Positions 1 to 9,706 are shown, counted from the stretch's first letter. The stretch is DNA of 64,000 bases from Pontibacter beigongshangensis (GCF_014332515.1 NZ_VFSD01000008.1:62001-126000); one strand, 5' to 3'. The notes: a model not told the origin generated them from the letters alone. Translations and numbers: made by a program.

Positions 1-239
1 GCCACGCACAGCAGCAGCCTGAAACCCATGGCGCTAAAGTAGTATACCTGGAAATTGTCGGCATCCTGCTTTACCCCAATGTTGGTGATGTAGAACGCAA
101 AACCCGTTACAAACACAAAAAAGGCGAGCATGTACCAGATATAAGCATGCACCAGCTGGTGGCCGGTAGCCAGTTGCAGATAAGCTAGAAGAGGAATAAG
201 TACAGCTGTGAGTATAGCCAGATTCCTGTAAAAACGCAT
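1..239 (-). CDS. Membrane protein downstream of atpZ (partial, 3' end outside window)
   Basis: Reading the minus strand, an ATG at 239-237 opens a frame that stays open to the window edge (79 codons). It starts 4 nt after the atpZ stop, so the two are almost certainly co-transcribed. The translation begins MRFYRNLAILTAVL and has two hydrophobic stretches (about residues 6-22 and 37-55), so it is an integral membrane protein. In Bacteroidota a small unnamed membrane protein commonly sits between atpZ and atpB in the F0F1 ATP synthase operon, and this fits that place. The family is inferred from context; the sequence itself only shows a membrane protein. Confidence 0.6.
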   Translation of the reverse strand, partial: MRFYRNLAILTAVLIPLLAYLQLATGHQLVHAYIWYMLAFFVFVTGFAFYITNIGVKQDADNFQVYYFSAMGFRLLLCV

Positions 240-243
240 GCTG

Positions 244-489
244 TTATTTTTTACTGATAGAAATAATAGTAAGCACCATAGAGCCGATGACGCCGGCAAG
301 AAGAAATCCTATTGTGAACCATGGATTTTCTGTGGCAAAATATTCGTCGAGCTTGATGCCTGCAAATGCTGCCACCAGGAGTGTCCCGATCATCTGAAAG
401 GCCATGCCGGAGTATTTCATGTAAGGTTTTACACTGTCTTCCCGTGGCGGCTTTTCTTCCTTATGTTCAGGGGCTTCTCCCATAACCAT
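244..489 (-). CDS. atpZ: AtpZ/AtpI-family F0F1 ATP synthase assembly protein
   Basis: An 81-residue protein with a charged N-terminus (EHKEEKPPRED) followed by two transmembrane helices (about residues 25-46 and 57-77) separated by a short loop, LDEYFATENPW. This is the usual size and two-helix hairpin of AtpZ/AtpI proteins, which help assemble the c-ring of ATP synthase or carry ions for it. Two in-frame ATGs (489 and 483) are possible starts; both lie before the charged segment. The gene is followed after 4 nt by another membrane gene, consistent with the front of an atp operon that continues off the left edge. Confidence 0.82.
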   Translation of the reverse strand: MVMGEAPEHKEEKPPREDSVKPYMKYSGMAFQMIGTLLVAAFAGIKLDEYFATENPWFTIGFLLAGVIGSMVLTIISISKK

Positions 490-633
490 TTATTAGTCTG
501 CAAACTTACTTCTTTTTAAGATCAAATCGGCACCTTTGCCCGAATACCGCAAATATTTACCAATAAATCTGACATTTATCACTGTATTCTGCCTCTGGCT
601 GGACTGAAACTCCTGGCAAAAGCGCTGAAATCG

Positions 634-664
634 AATTTTTCTAATTAAAATCGCCCTCCGGAGC
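634..664 (+). repeat. CCTCCGGAGG-type intergenic repeat, copy 1
   Basis: AT-rich half (TTTTTCTAATTAAAA) then CGCCCTCCGGAGC. Slightly degenerate member of the dispersed family; plus orientation means AT-half first. Confidence 0.75.
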
Positions 665-812
665 CTCTGCACCTATGGCTGCTGAGAACGACACAAGACG
701 TCAGACCCCGGACCTTCTCCAAAAGTTAAGAGGTATGAATTAGGAGTTGTCCTTGCTTTCACTCGCTCATTCAAAATTAACACGTTAGCACATCAGCGCA
801 TTGACCAGCCAG

Positions 813-843
813 ATTATTTGAATGAAAATGGCCCTCCGGAGGC
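813..843 (+). repeat. CCTCCGGAGG-type intergenic repeat, copy 2
   Basis: ATTATTTGAATGAAAA followed by TGGCCCTCCGGAGGC, then a GC-rich tract (about 850-870) resembling the CTGCTGCTCCTGC tail seen at other copies. Confidence 0.85.
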
Positions 844-1035
844 GTTTCTCGTGCCGCCGCCGCTCCTGCTTTTAAGGGAGAACCCGCAGCAGTATTTTAA
901 AATAGTTGCCCGGCACTTTGCTGCGGTTTTGCATGAAACCAATCCGGTTTTCCATTGGTTCAAAGTCTGAGCAGGTTAATTGCCAATAACAGGGGGGCAA
1001 TTGCTCAGGAACTGATATTATTCAGCATATTGTTG

Positions 1036-1043
1036 TATTTTTG
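1036..1043 (+). promoter_or_regulatory. Candidate sigma-A -7 box for sprE
   Basis: TATTTTTG matches the Bacteroidota -7 consensus TAnnTTTG. No TTTG -33 element is found at the expected distance, so this is a partial match. It would give a leader of about 140 nt before the TTG start of sprE. Confidence 0.35.
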
Positions 1044-1187
1044 TGACACGTATGCCTGATACTTATATGCGGTGCGTCAGGGCGGGTCGTTGCTGTTAGC
1101 AGCCATCATACTTAACAGGTACCATGCATCGTTGTTTTGGAACAAATAGAACGCAACAGCTAACTGATATCCTCCTTTTTTTATATT

Positions 1188-4139
1188 TTGAACAAGCTAT
1201 CTTTATATATACTGTTTGTTGTGGCCGGCCTTGCACTTGCAGCCTGCTCCGTGGAGCGCAATAACCCCATCAGCAAAGCCTACCACAACACCTCTGCCCG
1301 CTACAACGGCTATTTCCTGGCGAAGGAGAAGCTGCGCCTGTTGGAGGAAATCCTGCAGGAGCAGATGGCCTACGATTACAACCTGGCACTGCCCATTTAC
1401 CCATCCATCGACTCTGCCACGGCCAAGGCCTTTGCCGCCGACCTGGAAGACATCGTCAAAAAAGCCTCGTTCCCGATACAATATCATAAGAACAGCAAAT
1501 GGATCGACGACTGCTATGTACTCATCGGAAAGGTACGTTACTACCAGCTCAACTTTGCCGATGCCGCCCGGACCTTTAAGTATGTAAACTCTATCAGTAA
1601 AGACAACAGCACCCGCCACGAAGCTCATATCTGGCTGATGCGCTCTTTTATGATGATGGAGGAGATGGAGAACGCCCAAGCCGTGTCTGATTACCTGCGC
1701 AAGGAGCGCCTGAACCGCGAAAATGCACGTGAGCTGTACCTTGCCCGCGCTCACTACAACCGCCTGCTCGGCGATACGGCTGCCGTCATCGAAAATCTTA
1801 CGCTGTCGTTGCGCAACTTTAAGAAGAAAGACGACCTGGCGCGGGCGCGCTTCTCGCTGGCCATGCTGCTGCAGGCCACGGAGCAGGACAAGGAGGCGTA
1901 CCAGCAGTACAGCAAGATCCTGCGCCGTAACCCGCCCTACGACCTCGGGTTCTTTAGCCGGCTCTATATGGGGCAGGTGGCAGAGGTAGGAAACTCCAAC
2001 GATATAGAGCGTATTGCCGGCTACTACCGCAAAATGCTGAAGGACGGTAAAAACACCGAGTACCGCGACAAGATATTCTATGAGATGGCGCAATTTGAGC
2101 TTCGCCAGAACAACCACGGGAAAGCACTGGAGCACCTGAACACTTCCCTGAGAACACCAGGCACTATACCAAACCAGAAAGCTTACTCCTACCTGCTGGC
2201 AGGCGCTATTTACTTCGACCTGAACAAATATAACCCTGCCCAGGCCTATTACGACAGTGCGGTGCAGGTGCTCCCGCAGCAGGCAGCCAACTACGAGGCC
2301 GTTTCGGAGAGAAGAAACATCCTGACGGAGTTTACCTTTAATTACAATACCATACAGACCCAGGACAGCCTGCAGCGCATCGGGCGCCTGCCGGAGGCCG
2401 AGCGTGTGGCATTTGTAACGCAGCTGGTGCAAGCGGAGGAGGAAAGGCGTCAGCAGGAAATGGCCCGGCTTCAGGAGCAGGCGCAATTCGCCGAACGCCA
2501 GGCATCCTCTATTAATCAGAATCAGAATAATGCCACGGGTATTGGCACTGCTACAAACACAGGCGGAGTCTGGTACTTCGATAACCCCACGGCTATGGCA
2601 TCGGCCAGGTCGGAATTTAATCGCCGCTGGGGCGACAGACCTTTGCAGGACAACTGGCGTCTGAGGCTCAGAGGAGAGAGTTCAGCGCAGGAGCAGGTGG
2701 CCCAACAGCAGCAAACAACTGAAGAACCCACTGCCGCCGCCGAGAGCCCAGAAGACCGCATAGCTTCGCAGGTGCAAACTTATCTGCAGAATGTGCCGGT
2801 TACGGCTGCTGCCCTGCAGGAATCTGACAAGCAGGTGGAGGAGTCGATGTTCAACCTGGCCAACATTTATGCGCAAAAGCTGCAGGACCACGCAAAAGCG
2901 GCCGAAACCTATGAGCAGTTGCTGCAGCGTTTCCCTAAAACAGAGCATGCCGCCGAATCTTACTACAGCCTGTACCTGCTTTACAGCAAAACGGACGATG
3001 AGCGGAAAACAGCTTATTATAATAAAATAAAGCAGCAGTTCCCCAACTCCACATTCGCCCAGTTAGTAGACGACCCGGACTTTATGTCGAAAAATGCGGC
3101 AGACAATATTTTAGCGCACCAACTATACGATACAGCATTTAAATACTACGAGCAACAAGACTACCAGAACGCAGCCGACCAGCTGGCCCAACTTAGCAGG
3201 CAGTACCCGCTAAACGATATCAAGGATAAAGTGGCTTACCTGGGGGTGCTGATCACCGCCCGCACCGACAAGCCGGAGGTGCTGCAGGAGCAGCTGTACG
3301 GGTTCATAGCCGATTACCCCAGCAGCCCGCTCAAGGCAAAAGCGGACCAGCTTTTGCTTGTCTATAACGAGCTGGCACAGAAGAACCAGCTGCGGCAGGA
3401 AGCACCATCGGCAGCAGCAGCTGCTGTACAGGAGCAACAGCCACCCCGCAGCCTTACCCCTGAAGAGAGAATAAACGCCGAAATGGCCCTGGCTACAGCC
3501 TCTGCCGCCCAAATATCTCCTCAGCCCATACAGCAGCCACAAGCTGCCGAAACAGAAAGTACAGCAAGTACTACTGAAAACACGGCAAACCCGGTTGTGC
3601 CTGCACCGGCTACTGCAGCTCAGGCTCCTGCAGAGGCAGTTCAGCCCGACACCGTGCAGCAACCAGCAGCAACTCCTGCAGCCACCAATCCGGGCACTGA
3701 ACCACAGGTGCCTGCGCCTGCTGCAGCGGCAGAGCCAGTAGAGGCTACTGCCCCTGAACCTGCCATAGACCCGCTGGAGTATGTAATGGAGCAGGATACA
3801 GCCTATTACTTCGTATTAGTCTACCCTGCCGATGCTCCGGCCTTTAAAGACATAGACTTGCGGTACGACAAGTATAACAACACATATTATAAAAAACAGA
3901 ACCTCGAAGCAACTGTAGCAGCGTTTACCGAAGGGCAGGCCATGCTTACGTTAAGCTCTTTTGATGACTATAAGGAGGCACAGTCTTTTAATATAAAGCA
4001 AAAGGCGCCGCAAGCCCCTGTAGGCAGAATACGGGGTGTAAGTTTTACTACCTTTGTGATTTCTGCGGCTAATTATCAGAGACTTTTAGAGAAGAAAGAC
4101 CTGGAGGCCTATCTGACCTTCCTCGAAAATAACAACTAA
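1188..4139 (+). CDS. sprE: Type IX secretion periplasmic lipoprotein SprE/PorW (TPR)
   Basis: A 983-residue lipoprotein: signal peptide with lipobox LAAC (Cys20), then the family's opening NNPISKAYHNTSARYNGYF and many TPR-like helical repeats (about residues 60-400 and 530-700). A long Ala/Pro/Gln/Thr-rich linker (about 730-860) precedes a C-terminal globular segment ending at 983. SprE/PorW is needed for type IX secretion and gliding in Bacteroidota and links the outer-membrane translocon to the PorKLMN motor ring. The start is TTG at 1188; no ATG precedes the signal peptide. It is 5 nt upstream of a penicillin-binding protein gene and probably co-transcribed with it. The other T9SS genes gldKLMN lie convergently 4.7 kb away. 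Confidence 0.88.
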   Translation: MNKLSLYILFVVAGLALAACSVERNNPISKAYHNTSARYNGYFLAKEKLRLLEEILQEQMAYDYNLALPIYPSIDSATAKAFAADLEDIVKKASFPIQYHKNSKWIDDCYVLIGKVRYYQLNFADAARTFKYVNSISKDNSTRHEAHIWLMRSFMMMEEMENAQAVSDYLRKERLNRENARELYLARAHYNRLLGDTAAVIENLTLSLRNFKKKDDLARARFSLAMLLQATEQDKEAYQQYSKILRRNPPYDLGFFSRLYMGQVAEVGNSNDIERIAGYYRKMLKDGKNTEYRDKIFYEMAQFELRQNNHGKALEHLNTSLRTPGTIPNQKAYSYLLAGAIYFDLNKYNPAQAYYDSAVQVLPQQAANYEAVSERRNILTEFTFNYNTIQTQDSLQRIGRLPEAERVAFVTQLVQAEEERRQQEMARLQEQAQFAERQASSINQNQNNATGIGTATNTGGVWYFDNPTAMASARSEFNRRWGDRPLQDNWRLRLRGESSAQEQVAQQQQTTEEPTAAAESPEDRIASQVQTYLQNVPVTAAALQESDKQVEESMFNLANIYAQKLQDHAKAAETYEQLLQRFPKTEHAAESYYSLYLLYSKTDDERKTAYYNKIKQQFPNSTFAQLVDDPDFMSKNAADNILAHQLYDTAFKYYEQQDYQNAADQLAQLSRQYPLNDIKDKVAYLGVLITARTDKPEVLQEQLYGFIADYPSSPLKAKADQLLLVYNELAQKNQLRQEAPSAAAAAVQEQQPPRSLTPEERINAEMALATASAAQISPQPIQQPQAAETESTASTTENTANPVVPAPATAAQAPAEAVQPDTVQQPAATPAATNPGTEPQVPAPAAAAEPVEATAPEPAIDPLEYVMEQDTAYYFVLVYPADAPAFKDIDLRYDKYNNTYYKKQNLEATVAAFTEGQAMLTLSSFDDYKEAQSFNIKQKAPQAPVGRIRGVSFTTFVISAANYQRLLEKKDLEAYLTFLENNN

Positions 4140-4144
4140 TACAC

Positions 4145-6463
4145 ATGGCTACCCGTCAAAAAAAGATTCAGGCATCAAAAAAGAATTCCTCTCCTAAAGT
4201 AGCTACGGCTCTCTGGATACTCTTTATCGGAGGTTTCGTCACTTTCATTCTCTACGTGTATGCTGTCAGCATCAATTTTCTGAATTTGTTCGGAGAGTTG
4301 CCAAACCTGCGTTCGCTGGAGAACCCGAAAAGCGAAATTGCTTCTGAGCTGTATTCAGCCGACAATGAGTTGCTGGGGAAATATTTCCGTGAAAACCGTT
4401 CGCCTGTTGTTTATGAGGAGCTGCCCGAAAACCTGATACAAGCACTTATCGCCACAGAAGATGTCCGGTTTGAGGATCACTCCGGCATCGATGCCGAGGC
4501 TACAGCCAGGGTAGTGGCCTCTGTGCTCCTCGGGCAGTCGAAAGGAGGGGGTAGTACGCTTACACAACAGGTGGCCAAGAACTTGTTCAGTACCCGCAGC
4601 GAAGAACTTAACAATGGCCTCCTGAACAACACCAAAGGCCTGAGAATGCTGATCCTGAAAACGAAAGAGTGGATCATGGCCATTAAGCTGGAGCGTTCTT
4701 ATACCAAGAAGGAAATTCTGCTGATGTACCTGAACACCGTAGACTTTGGCAGCAATGCCTTTGGTATTAAAGTGGCGGCTAAGACATTCTTCAACAAAAA
4801 GCCCCAGGATCTGCAGGTGCATGAGTCGGCGGTACTGGTGGGTCTGCTGAAAGCGCCAACCTTCTACAGCCCTAAAATGAACCCTGAGAACTCCAAGCAC
4901 CGCCGCAATGTGGTGCTGTCGCAGATGGTGAAGTATGGCTACCTGCCAGCAGCGGAATATGACAAGATAAAAAATGAAGCCATCGTGCTGGACTACCGGG
5001 TAGAGAACCAGAACCAGGGGCTCGCGCCCTATTTCCGGACCGAGGCCAGCAAGTTCCTGCTCAGCTGGTGCCGCGAAAGCGGCTACAACCTGTACGAAGA
5101 TGGCCTGAAGATCTACACCACGATCGACTCCCGTATGCAGCGCTATGCCGAGCAGGCGGTGGCAGAACACATGAAAGACCGCCAGAAAGCTTTTTTTGAG
5201 CACTGGAAAGGCCGTAACCCGTGGGTAGACCGCAACAATCAGGAAATAAAAGGGTATGTAGAAGCCGCTATAAAACGCACCGACCGCTACCGCAGGTTAA
5301 ATGCACGCTTCGACGGCAATGCTGACTCAATTAACTACTACTTGAACAAGAAAATCCCGATGACTATTTTTACCTGGGATGGGGAGAAGGAGGTTAACAT
5401 GAGTCCTATCGATTCGCTTAAGTATTACAAGCACTTTCTGCAGGTTGGTTTTATGGCGATGGAGCCCCAAACCGGCCACATAAAGGCCTGGGTGGGTGGC
5501 ATCAACTACAAGCACTTTAAATACGACCACGTGAAACAAGGGGCACGACAACCTGGGTCTACGTTTAAACCCTTTCTGTATACCGCCGCAATTGAGCATG
5601 GCTACTATCCTTGTTACGAAACCATAGACACGAAAGTATGTATTCCGTTGGATGATGGTACCATGTGGTGCCCCAGCAATGCCGACAATAAATACTCTGG
5701 CAATAAGTATACGCTACGCAATGCCCTGGCCCAGTCAGTTAACTCCATCTCGGCATTTCTGGTAAATAAGCTGGGTCCTGAAACACTGGCCTCTACTGCC
5801 AGGCGCATGGGCATTTCTACTCCCATGGATGCCACCCCTTCTCTGGCCCTTGGTGTTAGTGATGTTACGCTTTACGATATGGTGGGCGCTTACGGCACCT
5901 TCGCGAATGCCGGCACTTGGACCCGGCCCAATTATATAACCCGGATAGAAGATAAGCATGGCAACGTACTTTATGAGCCTGTTCCTGACAAAGTAGATGC
6001 CTTGAGCGAGGAGACTGCTTACCTGATGGTACACATGCTGCAGGCGTCTACCGAGAATGGCAGAGGCACTGCCTGGGGCCTTCGGTCTCGGCACGGACTT
6101 AAAAATGAGATCGCTGCCAAAACCGGTACTACCCAAAACCAGTCCGATGCCTGGTTTATGGGCTTTACGCCCGATCTGGTGGGCGGCGTTTGGGTTGGTG
6201 GCGACGACCGCTCTATTCACTTCCGCACCATAAGAGAGGGGCAGGGTGCCAAGCTGGCTATGCCAGTGTATGGCGCGTTTATGCAAAAAGTGTATGCCGA
6301 CAAGAGCCTCGATGTTTCTAAAGAGCCCTTTGCCAAACCTTCTGCGCCACTATCGGTAGAATTAGATTGTTCTAAATACAACAGCGGCTACCAGATAGAC
6401 TCTACCCGGCAGGATGAGTTCCTGCAGTTCCCTGCTGATGTAGACCTGGGGGATGTTATCTAA
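4145..6463 (+). CDS. Bifunctional penicillin-binding protein 1A (GT51 plus transpeptidase)
   Basis: A 772-residue class A PBP that polymerises glycan strands and cross-links peptidoglycan at the outer face of the inner membrane. One N-terminal transmembrane helix (about 20-45) follows a Lys-rich cytoplasmic tail. The glycosyltransferase domain (about 65-240) shows ATEDVRFEDHSG with catalytic Glu105 and GGGSTLTQQVAKN. The transpeptidase domain (about 430-700) shows PGSTFKPF with Ser472 and Lys475, SVN at 531-533 and KTGT at 659-662, so both activities look intact. The gene follows sprE by 5 nt and precedes uvrC by 14 nt, forming a compact three-gene unit. Called PBP1A-type; whether it is named mrcA or pbpC cannot be decided here. 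Confidence 0.93.
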   Translation: MATRQKKIQASKKNSSPKVATALWILFIGGFVTFILYVYAVSINFLNLFGELPNLRSLENPKSEIASELYSADNELLGKYFRENRSPVVYEELPENLIQALIATEDVRFEDHSGIDAEATARVVASVLLGQSKGGGSTLTQQVAKNLFSTRSEELNNGLLNNTKGLRMLILKTKEWIMAIKLERSYTKKEILLMYLNTVDFGSNAFGIKVAAKTFFNKKPQDLQVHESAVLVGLLKAPTFYSPKMNPENSKHRRNVVLSQMVKYGYLPAAEYDKIKNEAIVLDYRVENQNQGLAPYFRTEASKFLLSWCRESGYNLYEDGLKIYTTIDSRMQRYAEQAVAEHMKDRQKAFFEHWKGRNPWVDRNNQEIKGYVEAAIKRTDRYRRLNARFDGNADSINYYLNKKIPMTIFTWDGEKEVNMSPIDSLKYYKHFLQVGFMAMEPQTGHIKAWVGGINYKHFKYDHVKQGARQPGSTFKPFLYTAAIEHGYYPCYETIDTKVCIPLDDGTMWCPSNADNKYSGNKYTLRNALAQSVNSISAFLVNKLGPETLASTARRMGISTPMDATPSLALGVSDVTLYDMVGAYGTFANAGTWTRPNYITRIEDKHGNVLYEPVPDKVDALSEETAYLMVHMLQASTENGRGTAWGLRSRHGLKNEIAAKTGTTQNQSDAWFMGFTPDLVGGVWVGGDDRSIHFRTIREGQGAKLAMPVYGAFMQKVYADKSLDVSKEPFAKPSAPLSVELDCSKYNSGYQIDSTRQDEFLQFPADVDLGDVI

Positions 6464-6477
6464 CTTTAATTGCAAGA

Positions 6478-8286
6478 ATGGCTGCGAACGAGAAGCTGAA
6501 AGAGAAGATTGCGCACCTGCCTCATAAACCGGGCATTTATAAGTTCTTCGATGAAACCGGAATAATTTATGTAGGCAAAGCGATTGACATCAGGAAACGC
6601 GTGAACTCCTATTTCAACCGCTCGGCCCAGCATAATAAAAAAACGCTGAAGCTGGTCTCCAGGATACAGGATATTGAATTCACCATTGTTGATACCGAAA
6701 CAGACGCTTTCCTGCTGGAGAACAACCTGATCAAGCAATATCAGCCCAAATACAACATACTGCTCAAAGATGGCAAGACGTACCCTTACATCTGTATTGT
6801 AAACGAGCGATTCCCGAGGGTCATGTACACCCGCAACAAGATCAGCGATGGCTCCCGGTACTTTGGCCCTTATCCTAGCGTAACCACCATGCATGTCGTG
6901 CTGGACCTCATCCGGACGCTGTACCCGCTGCGCACCTGCACCTATAACCTGTCGCCGGAGAATGTGGCAGCCGGCAAGTTTAAGGTGTGCCTGGAGTACC
7001 ATATCGGCAACTGCAAAGGCCCTTGCGAGAACCTGGTAGACGAAACAACTTACAATCAGAACATCGCCCAGATCAAAAGCATATTATCTGGCAACTTATC
7101 CGTAGCCAAAAATTACTTTAAGGAGAAAATGTCTGCAGCGGCAGAGGAGTTTCAGTTTGAGCTGGCCCACCAGTACAAGCAAAAGCTGGACATGCTCGAC
7201 GATTTCCAGGCTAAATCGACGGTGGTGAGCAACACCCTTACCAACATCGATGTTTTTACGATAACCTCTAACGAGAAATGCGCTTTTATAAATTACCTGA
7301 AGGTGATGAACGGCTCGATCATTCTGACGCAGTCGCTGGAACTGGAGAAGAAGCTTGACGAGCCGGACGAGGAAATCCTGGCCTACGTGATTGTACAGCT
7401 GCGCCACGAGTACGAAAGCACCTCCCGTGAGGTGATCACGAACCTGGAGATCAGGCTGCCGCTCGACAATATTTCCGTTACCTACCCGCAAATCGGTGAT
7501 AAGCGCAAGCTCCTGAACCTGTCGTTAAAGAATGCCTTGTACCTGCGCAAGGAGCACGAGGGGCGGCAGGAAAAGAACAAGGATCTGAGTGAGCAGCGAG
7601 AAGTAAGGGTGCTGGAGACTCTGAAAAAAGACCTGCGCCTCACAGAATTGCCACGCCACATCGAGTGTTTCGACAACTCCAACTTCCAGGGCGACAACCC
7701 GGTGGCGTCTATGGTGTGTTTTAAAAACGGCAAGCCTTCCAAAAAGGATTACCGCCATTACAATATTAAGACCGTGGTAGGGCCTGATGATTTTGCCTCT
7801 ATGTACGAAGTGGTGACACGCCGCTACAAGAGGCTCCTGGAAGAAAACCAGCCACTGCCGCAGCTCATTATCATAGATGGCGGAAAAGGGCAGCTCAGCA
7901 TGGCTGTAAAGGCGCTGAAGGACCTGAACCTATGGGGCCAGATTGCTATTATAGGCATTGCCAAGCGGCTGGAAGAAATTTTTTATCCGGGTGACAGCCT
8001 GCCCCTGTACATCGATAAAAAATCGGAATCGCTGATGCTTATCCAGCGACTACGAAACGAGGCACACCGGTTTGCTATTACCTTCCACAGGAGCAAGCGC
8101 GATGCCGGAACCCTACAGACCGAGCTGACCACTGTTAAAGGCATCGGTCCTGCTACGGCAGAAGCTCTCCTGACCAAGTTTAAATCTGTGAAGAAGCTGA
8201 AGCAACTAACGCAGGAAGAGCTTGTGCAGGAGGTGGGTGAGCGGAAAGCTGCCATCTTATTTGCGCATCTTCACGCCGCTTCGTAG
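6478..8286 (+). CDS. uvrC: Excinuclease ABC subunit C
   Basis: A 602-residue UvrC, the nuclease that makes the two incisions of nucleotide excision repair after UvrAB loads damaged DNA. The N-terminal GIY-YIG domain shows KPGIYKFFD and IIYVGKAIDIRKRV (about 17-45). A UVR helix pair lies near 200-240. The RNase-H-like second nuclease domain includes IECFDNSNFQGDNPVASMV and LIIIDGGKGQL (about 395-470), and a C-terminal helix-hairpin-helix region contains VKGIGPATAEALL (about 545-558). Length and motif order are typical. It is the last gene of the sprE-PBP-uvrC unit, and repeat copy 3, with a terminator-compatible orientation, follows it by 64 nt. Confidence 0.96.
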   Translation: MAANEKLKEKIAHLPHKPGIYKFFDETGIIYVGKAIDIRKRVNSYFNRSAQHNKKTLKLVSRIQDIEFTIVDTETDAFLLENNLIKQYQPKYNILLKDGKTYPYICIVNERFPRVMYTRNKISDGSRYFGPYPSVTTMHVVLDLIRTLYPLRTCTYNLSPENVAAGKFKVCLEYHIGNCKGPCENLVDETTYNQNIAQIKSILSGNLSVAKNYFKEKMSAAAEEFQFELAHQYKQKLDMLDDFQAKSTVVSNTLTNIDVFTITSNEKCAFINYLKVMNGSIILTQSLELEKKLDEPDEEILAYVIVQLRHEYESTSREVITNLEIRLPLDNISVTYPQIGDKRKLLNLSLKNALYLRKEHEGRQEKNKDLSEQREVRVLETLKKDLRLTELPRHIECFDNSNFQGDNPVASMVCFKNGKPSKKDYRHYNIKTVVGPDDFASMYEVVTRRYKRLLEENQPLPQLIIIDGGKGQLSMAVKALKDLNLWGQIAIIGIAKRLEEIFYPGDSLPLYIDKKSESLMLIQRLRNEAHRFAITFHRSKRDAGTLQTELTTVKGIGPATAEALLTKFKSVKKLKQLTQEELVQEVGERKAAILFAHLHAAS

Positions 8287-8350
8287 GCCTGTTGCTCTTT
8301 TTCTAAGCATTTTCAAATTTTACCCCAAACAGCAGCAGGAGCCGCAGCGC

Positions 8351-8380
8351 TTCCGGAGGGGCATTTTCATTAGAATAATT
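8351..8380 (-). repeat. CCTCCGGAGG-type intergenic repeat, copy 3
   Basis: Reverse orientation: TTCCGGAGGGGC, TTTT, then CATTAGAATAATT. A CAGCAGCAGGAGCCGCAG tract directly precedes it. Lies just after uvrC, where a terminator would be expected. Confidence 0.88.
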
Positions 8381-8620
8381 CTGAGATCTGGCTTTAGAGC
8401 TTAAAGAAGAGACTGGGTGTTGCAGATGGAGCAATGGCTTGTGAAGCATTAATCGTGAAAGCCGCATTTCCTGTTTAGCATTTAGCAGGTTAATTCTCCT
8501 TCATATCATAAAACAGCACCAAAGGCTTTGCGGTGTGCACGGTTTCTGCGAGTGTCTCAGGGCTTCTTTTATGCTGAGTTGGCAGGAGCTGACTACCCGG
8601 CAAGGTTTGAACCAATCCCG

Positions 8621-8650
8621 ATTATTAGAATGAAATTGCCCCTCCGGAAG
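8621..8650 (+). repeat. CCTCCGGAGG-type intergenic repeat, copy 4
   Basis: ATTATTAGAATGAAATTG then CCCCTCCGGAAG, followed by the GCTGCTGCTCCTGCTGCT tail. Confidence 0.87.
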
Positions 8651-8683
8651 CGCTGCTGCTCCTGCTGCTACAAAATTCAGGAA

Positions 8684-8710
8684 ATTATTTGAATGAAAAA
8701 TGGCCTTCAA
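8684..8710 (+). repeat. CCTCCGGAGG-type intergenic repeat, copy 5 (decayed)
   Basis: AATTATTTGAATGAAAAA then TGGCCTTCAA; the CCGGAGG end is lost. Confidence 0.65.
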
Positions 8711-8784
8711 AGTAATTTCTATTTGTTGCCACTGCCGCACCTTTTCCTTTTAGAAGGTTAAGGTTCCAGGAATGAAGACCACAG

Positions 8785-8833
8785 ATTAGCACAAAAAAAG
8801 GAGACCGTCTGGGTCTCCTTTTTTTGTGCTAAT
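8785..8833 (-). terminator. Perfect 22-bp stem terminator after gldN
   Basis: Arms 8785-8806 and 8812-8833 are exact reverse complements around a 5-nt loop (8807-8811). GGAGACC/GGTCTCC forms the GC core, flanked by seven A on one side and seven T on the other, so it can terminate in both directions. It ends the gldKLMN operon on the minus strand, 12 nt after gldN. Confidence 0.9.
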
Positions 8834-8844
8834 TGATATACTTA

Positions 8845-9687
8845 CTAGTAGCTCCAGAGGCTGTACTCATATTCTATAAGTGCTTCTGCGGCTTCTTGTG
8901 CTGCTAACAGGCTTTTCTGGCCAGGTCCGTAAATATCACCTAAACCCTGGTTGCCTGGGTTGGATATTTTAGTGATGTAGGAACTGAACAACCATAACTC
9001 GAACGCTTCCGCCAGGTTTTTGTGCTGAGCTTCGTTGCGTGGGTTGTACCAGATTGCTGCTTCCGGGTTATTTTTGAACAGACGGGCCAGATCGCTCATC
9101 TTAAAGCTTGCCACATGCTCTTCAAATCCTTTGGCACTTAGTGTAGAGGGCACCTTTATGCTGATAGACTGAATATCATGGTACATTCTGGAGCGCTTTT
9201 TATCGAAGATCAGATCTTCTTTCAGTTCCAGCAGGTACAGATCCTTCGGAAAATACTCCATGCTTACAGGAGCAACAGGCTCTGCATTGTTAGAAACAAC
9301 CGCTCCCCATGGGTCATCATCAGGTTGCGTCTTGAAGATTTCATCTTCTGGCGTCATCTCCTGCGAACCGCTTGGCGTCATGCGCTGCACAAACTCCTCC
9401 TGGGTAATAGGCGTAGCCAGTGTGTCGGACCGGTAGGCTATAAGCTCTCCGCTTTTTACAGCATCGATTATGATCTTCGTGATTTGCCTGTTCTCCGAGA
9501 ACATCGGTTTGTTCTGCTTCTCACGTAAATCTATCTTCCGCCACACCGTCTTCTTAAATAAGATATCATGGTCAGGTATGGGTCTTACCGACGGGCTGCT
9601 ATCTACTGTAGAAGGCACTTGTTGCGCCATCGCTTCTACCGAGAGCAGGGCACCTACCATCAGGCTAAATACTTTAATCATTCTCAT
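8845..9687 (-). CDS. gldN: Gliding motility/type IX secretion protein GldN
   Basis: A 280-residue periplasmic protein with a cleavable signal peptide (MRMIKVFSLMVGALLSVEAMAQ). The family core is visible: VWRKIDLREKQNKP, then a region mentioning KDLYLLELKEDLIFDKKRS and the C-terminal IWYNPRNEAQHKNLAEAFELW. GldN/PorN forms the periplasmic ring with the lipoprotein GldK under the outer membrane and is required for type IX secretion and gliding. It is the last of four genes, 19 nt downstream of gldM, and is closed by a strong hairpin terminator. Identification is secure from sequence plus gene order K-L-M-N. Confidence 0.93.
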   Translation of the reverse strand: MRMIKVFSLMVGALLSVEAMAQQVPSTVDSSPSVRPIPDHDILFKKTVWRKIDLREKQNKPMFSENRQITKIIIDAVKSGELIAYRSDTLATPITQEEFVQRMTPSGSQEMTPEDEIFKTQPDDDPWGAVVSNNAEPVAPVSMEYFPKDLYLLELKEDLIFDKKRSRMYHDIQSISIKVPSTLSAKGFEEHVASFKMSDLARLFKNNPEAAIWYNPRNEAQHKNLAEAFELWLFSSYITKISNPGNQGLGDIYGPGQKSLLAAQEAAEALIEYEYSLWSY

Positions 9688-9706
9688 AACCTAGCTTGTT
9701 TAGGTT

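Larger units (their letters stand above)
490..1187. other. Long intergenic region made of dispersed repeats plus the sprE leader
   Basis: No convincing gene lies in these 698 bases. They hold two copies of the CCTCCGGAGG-type repeat (634-664 and 813-843). The stretch 683-735 resembles in reverse the AACTTTCGGAGAAGGTC / CCTGCGTCTTCTGTC stretch before repeat copy 6. A TTAGCACATCAGCGCATT tract (about 784-803) recurs near 19.75 and 33.9 kb. The last 150 bases are the probable leader of sprE. Confidence 0.6.

Noticed and set aside
1203-2486. 427-residue open frame antisense to sprE
   Set aside because: It is fully inside sprE on the other strand, its translation is not protein-like, and sprE is secure; it results from GC-biased codon use.
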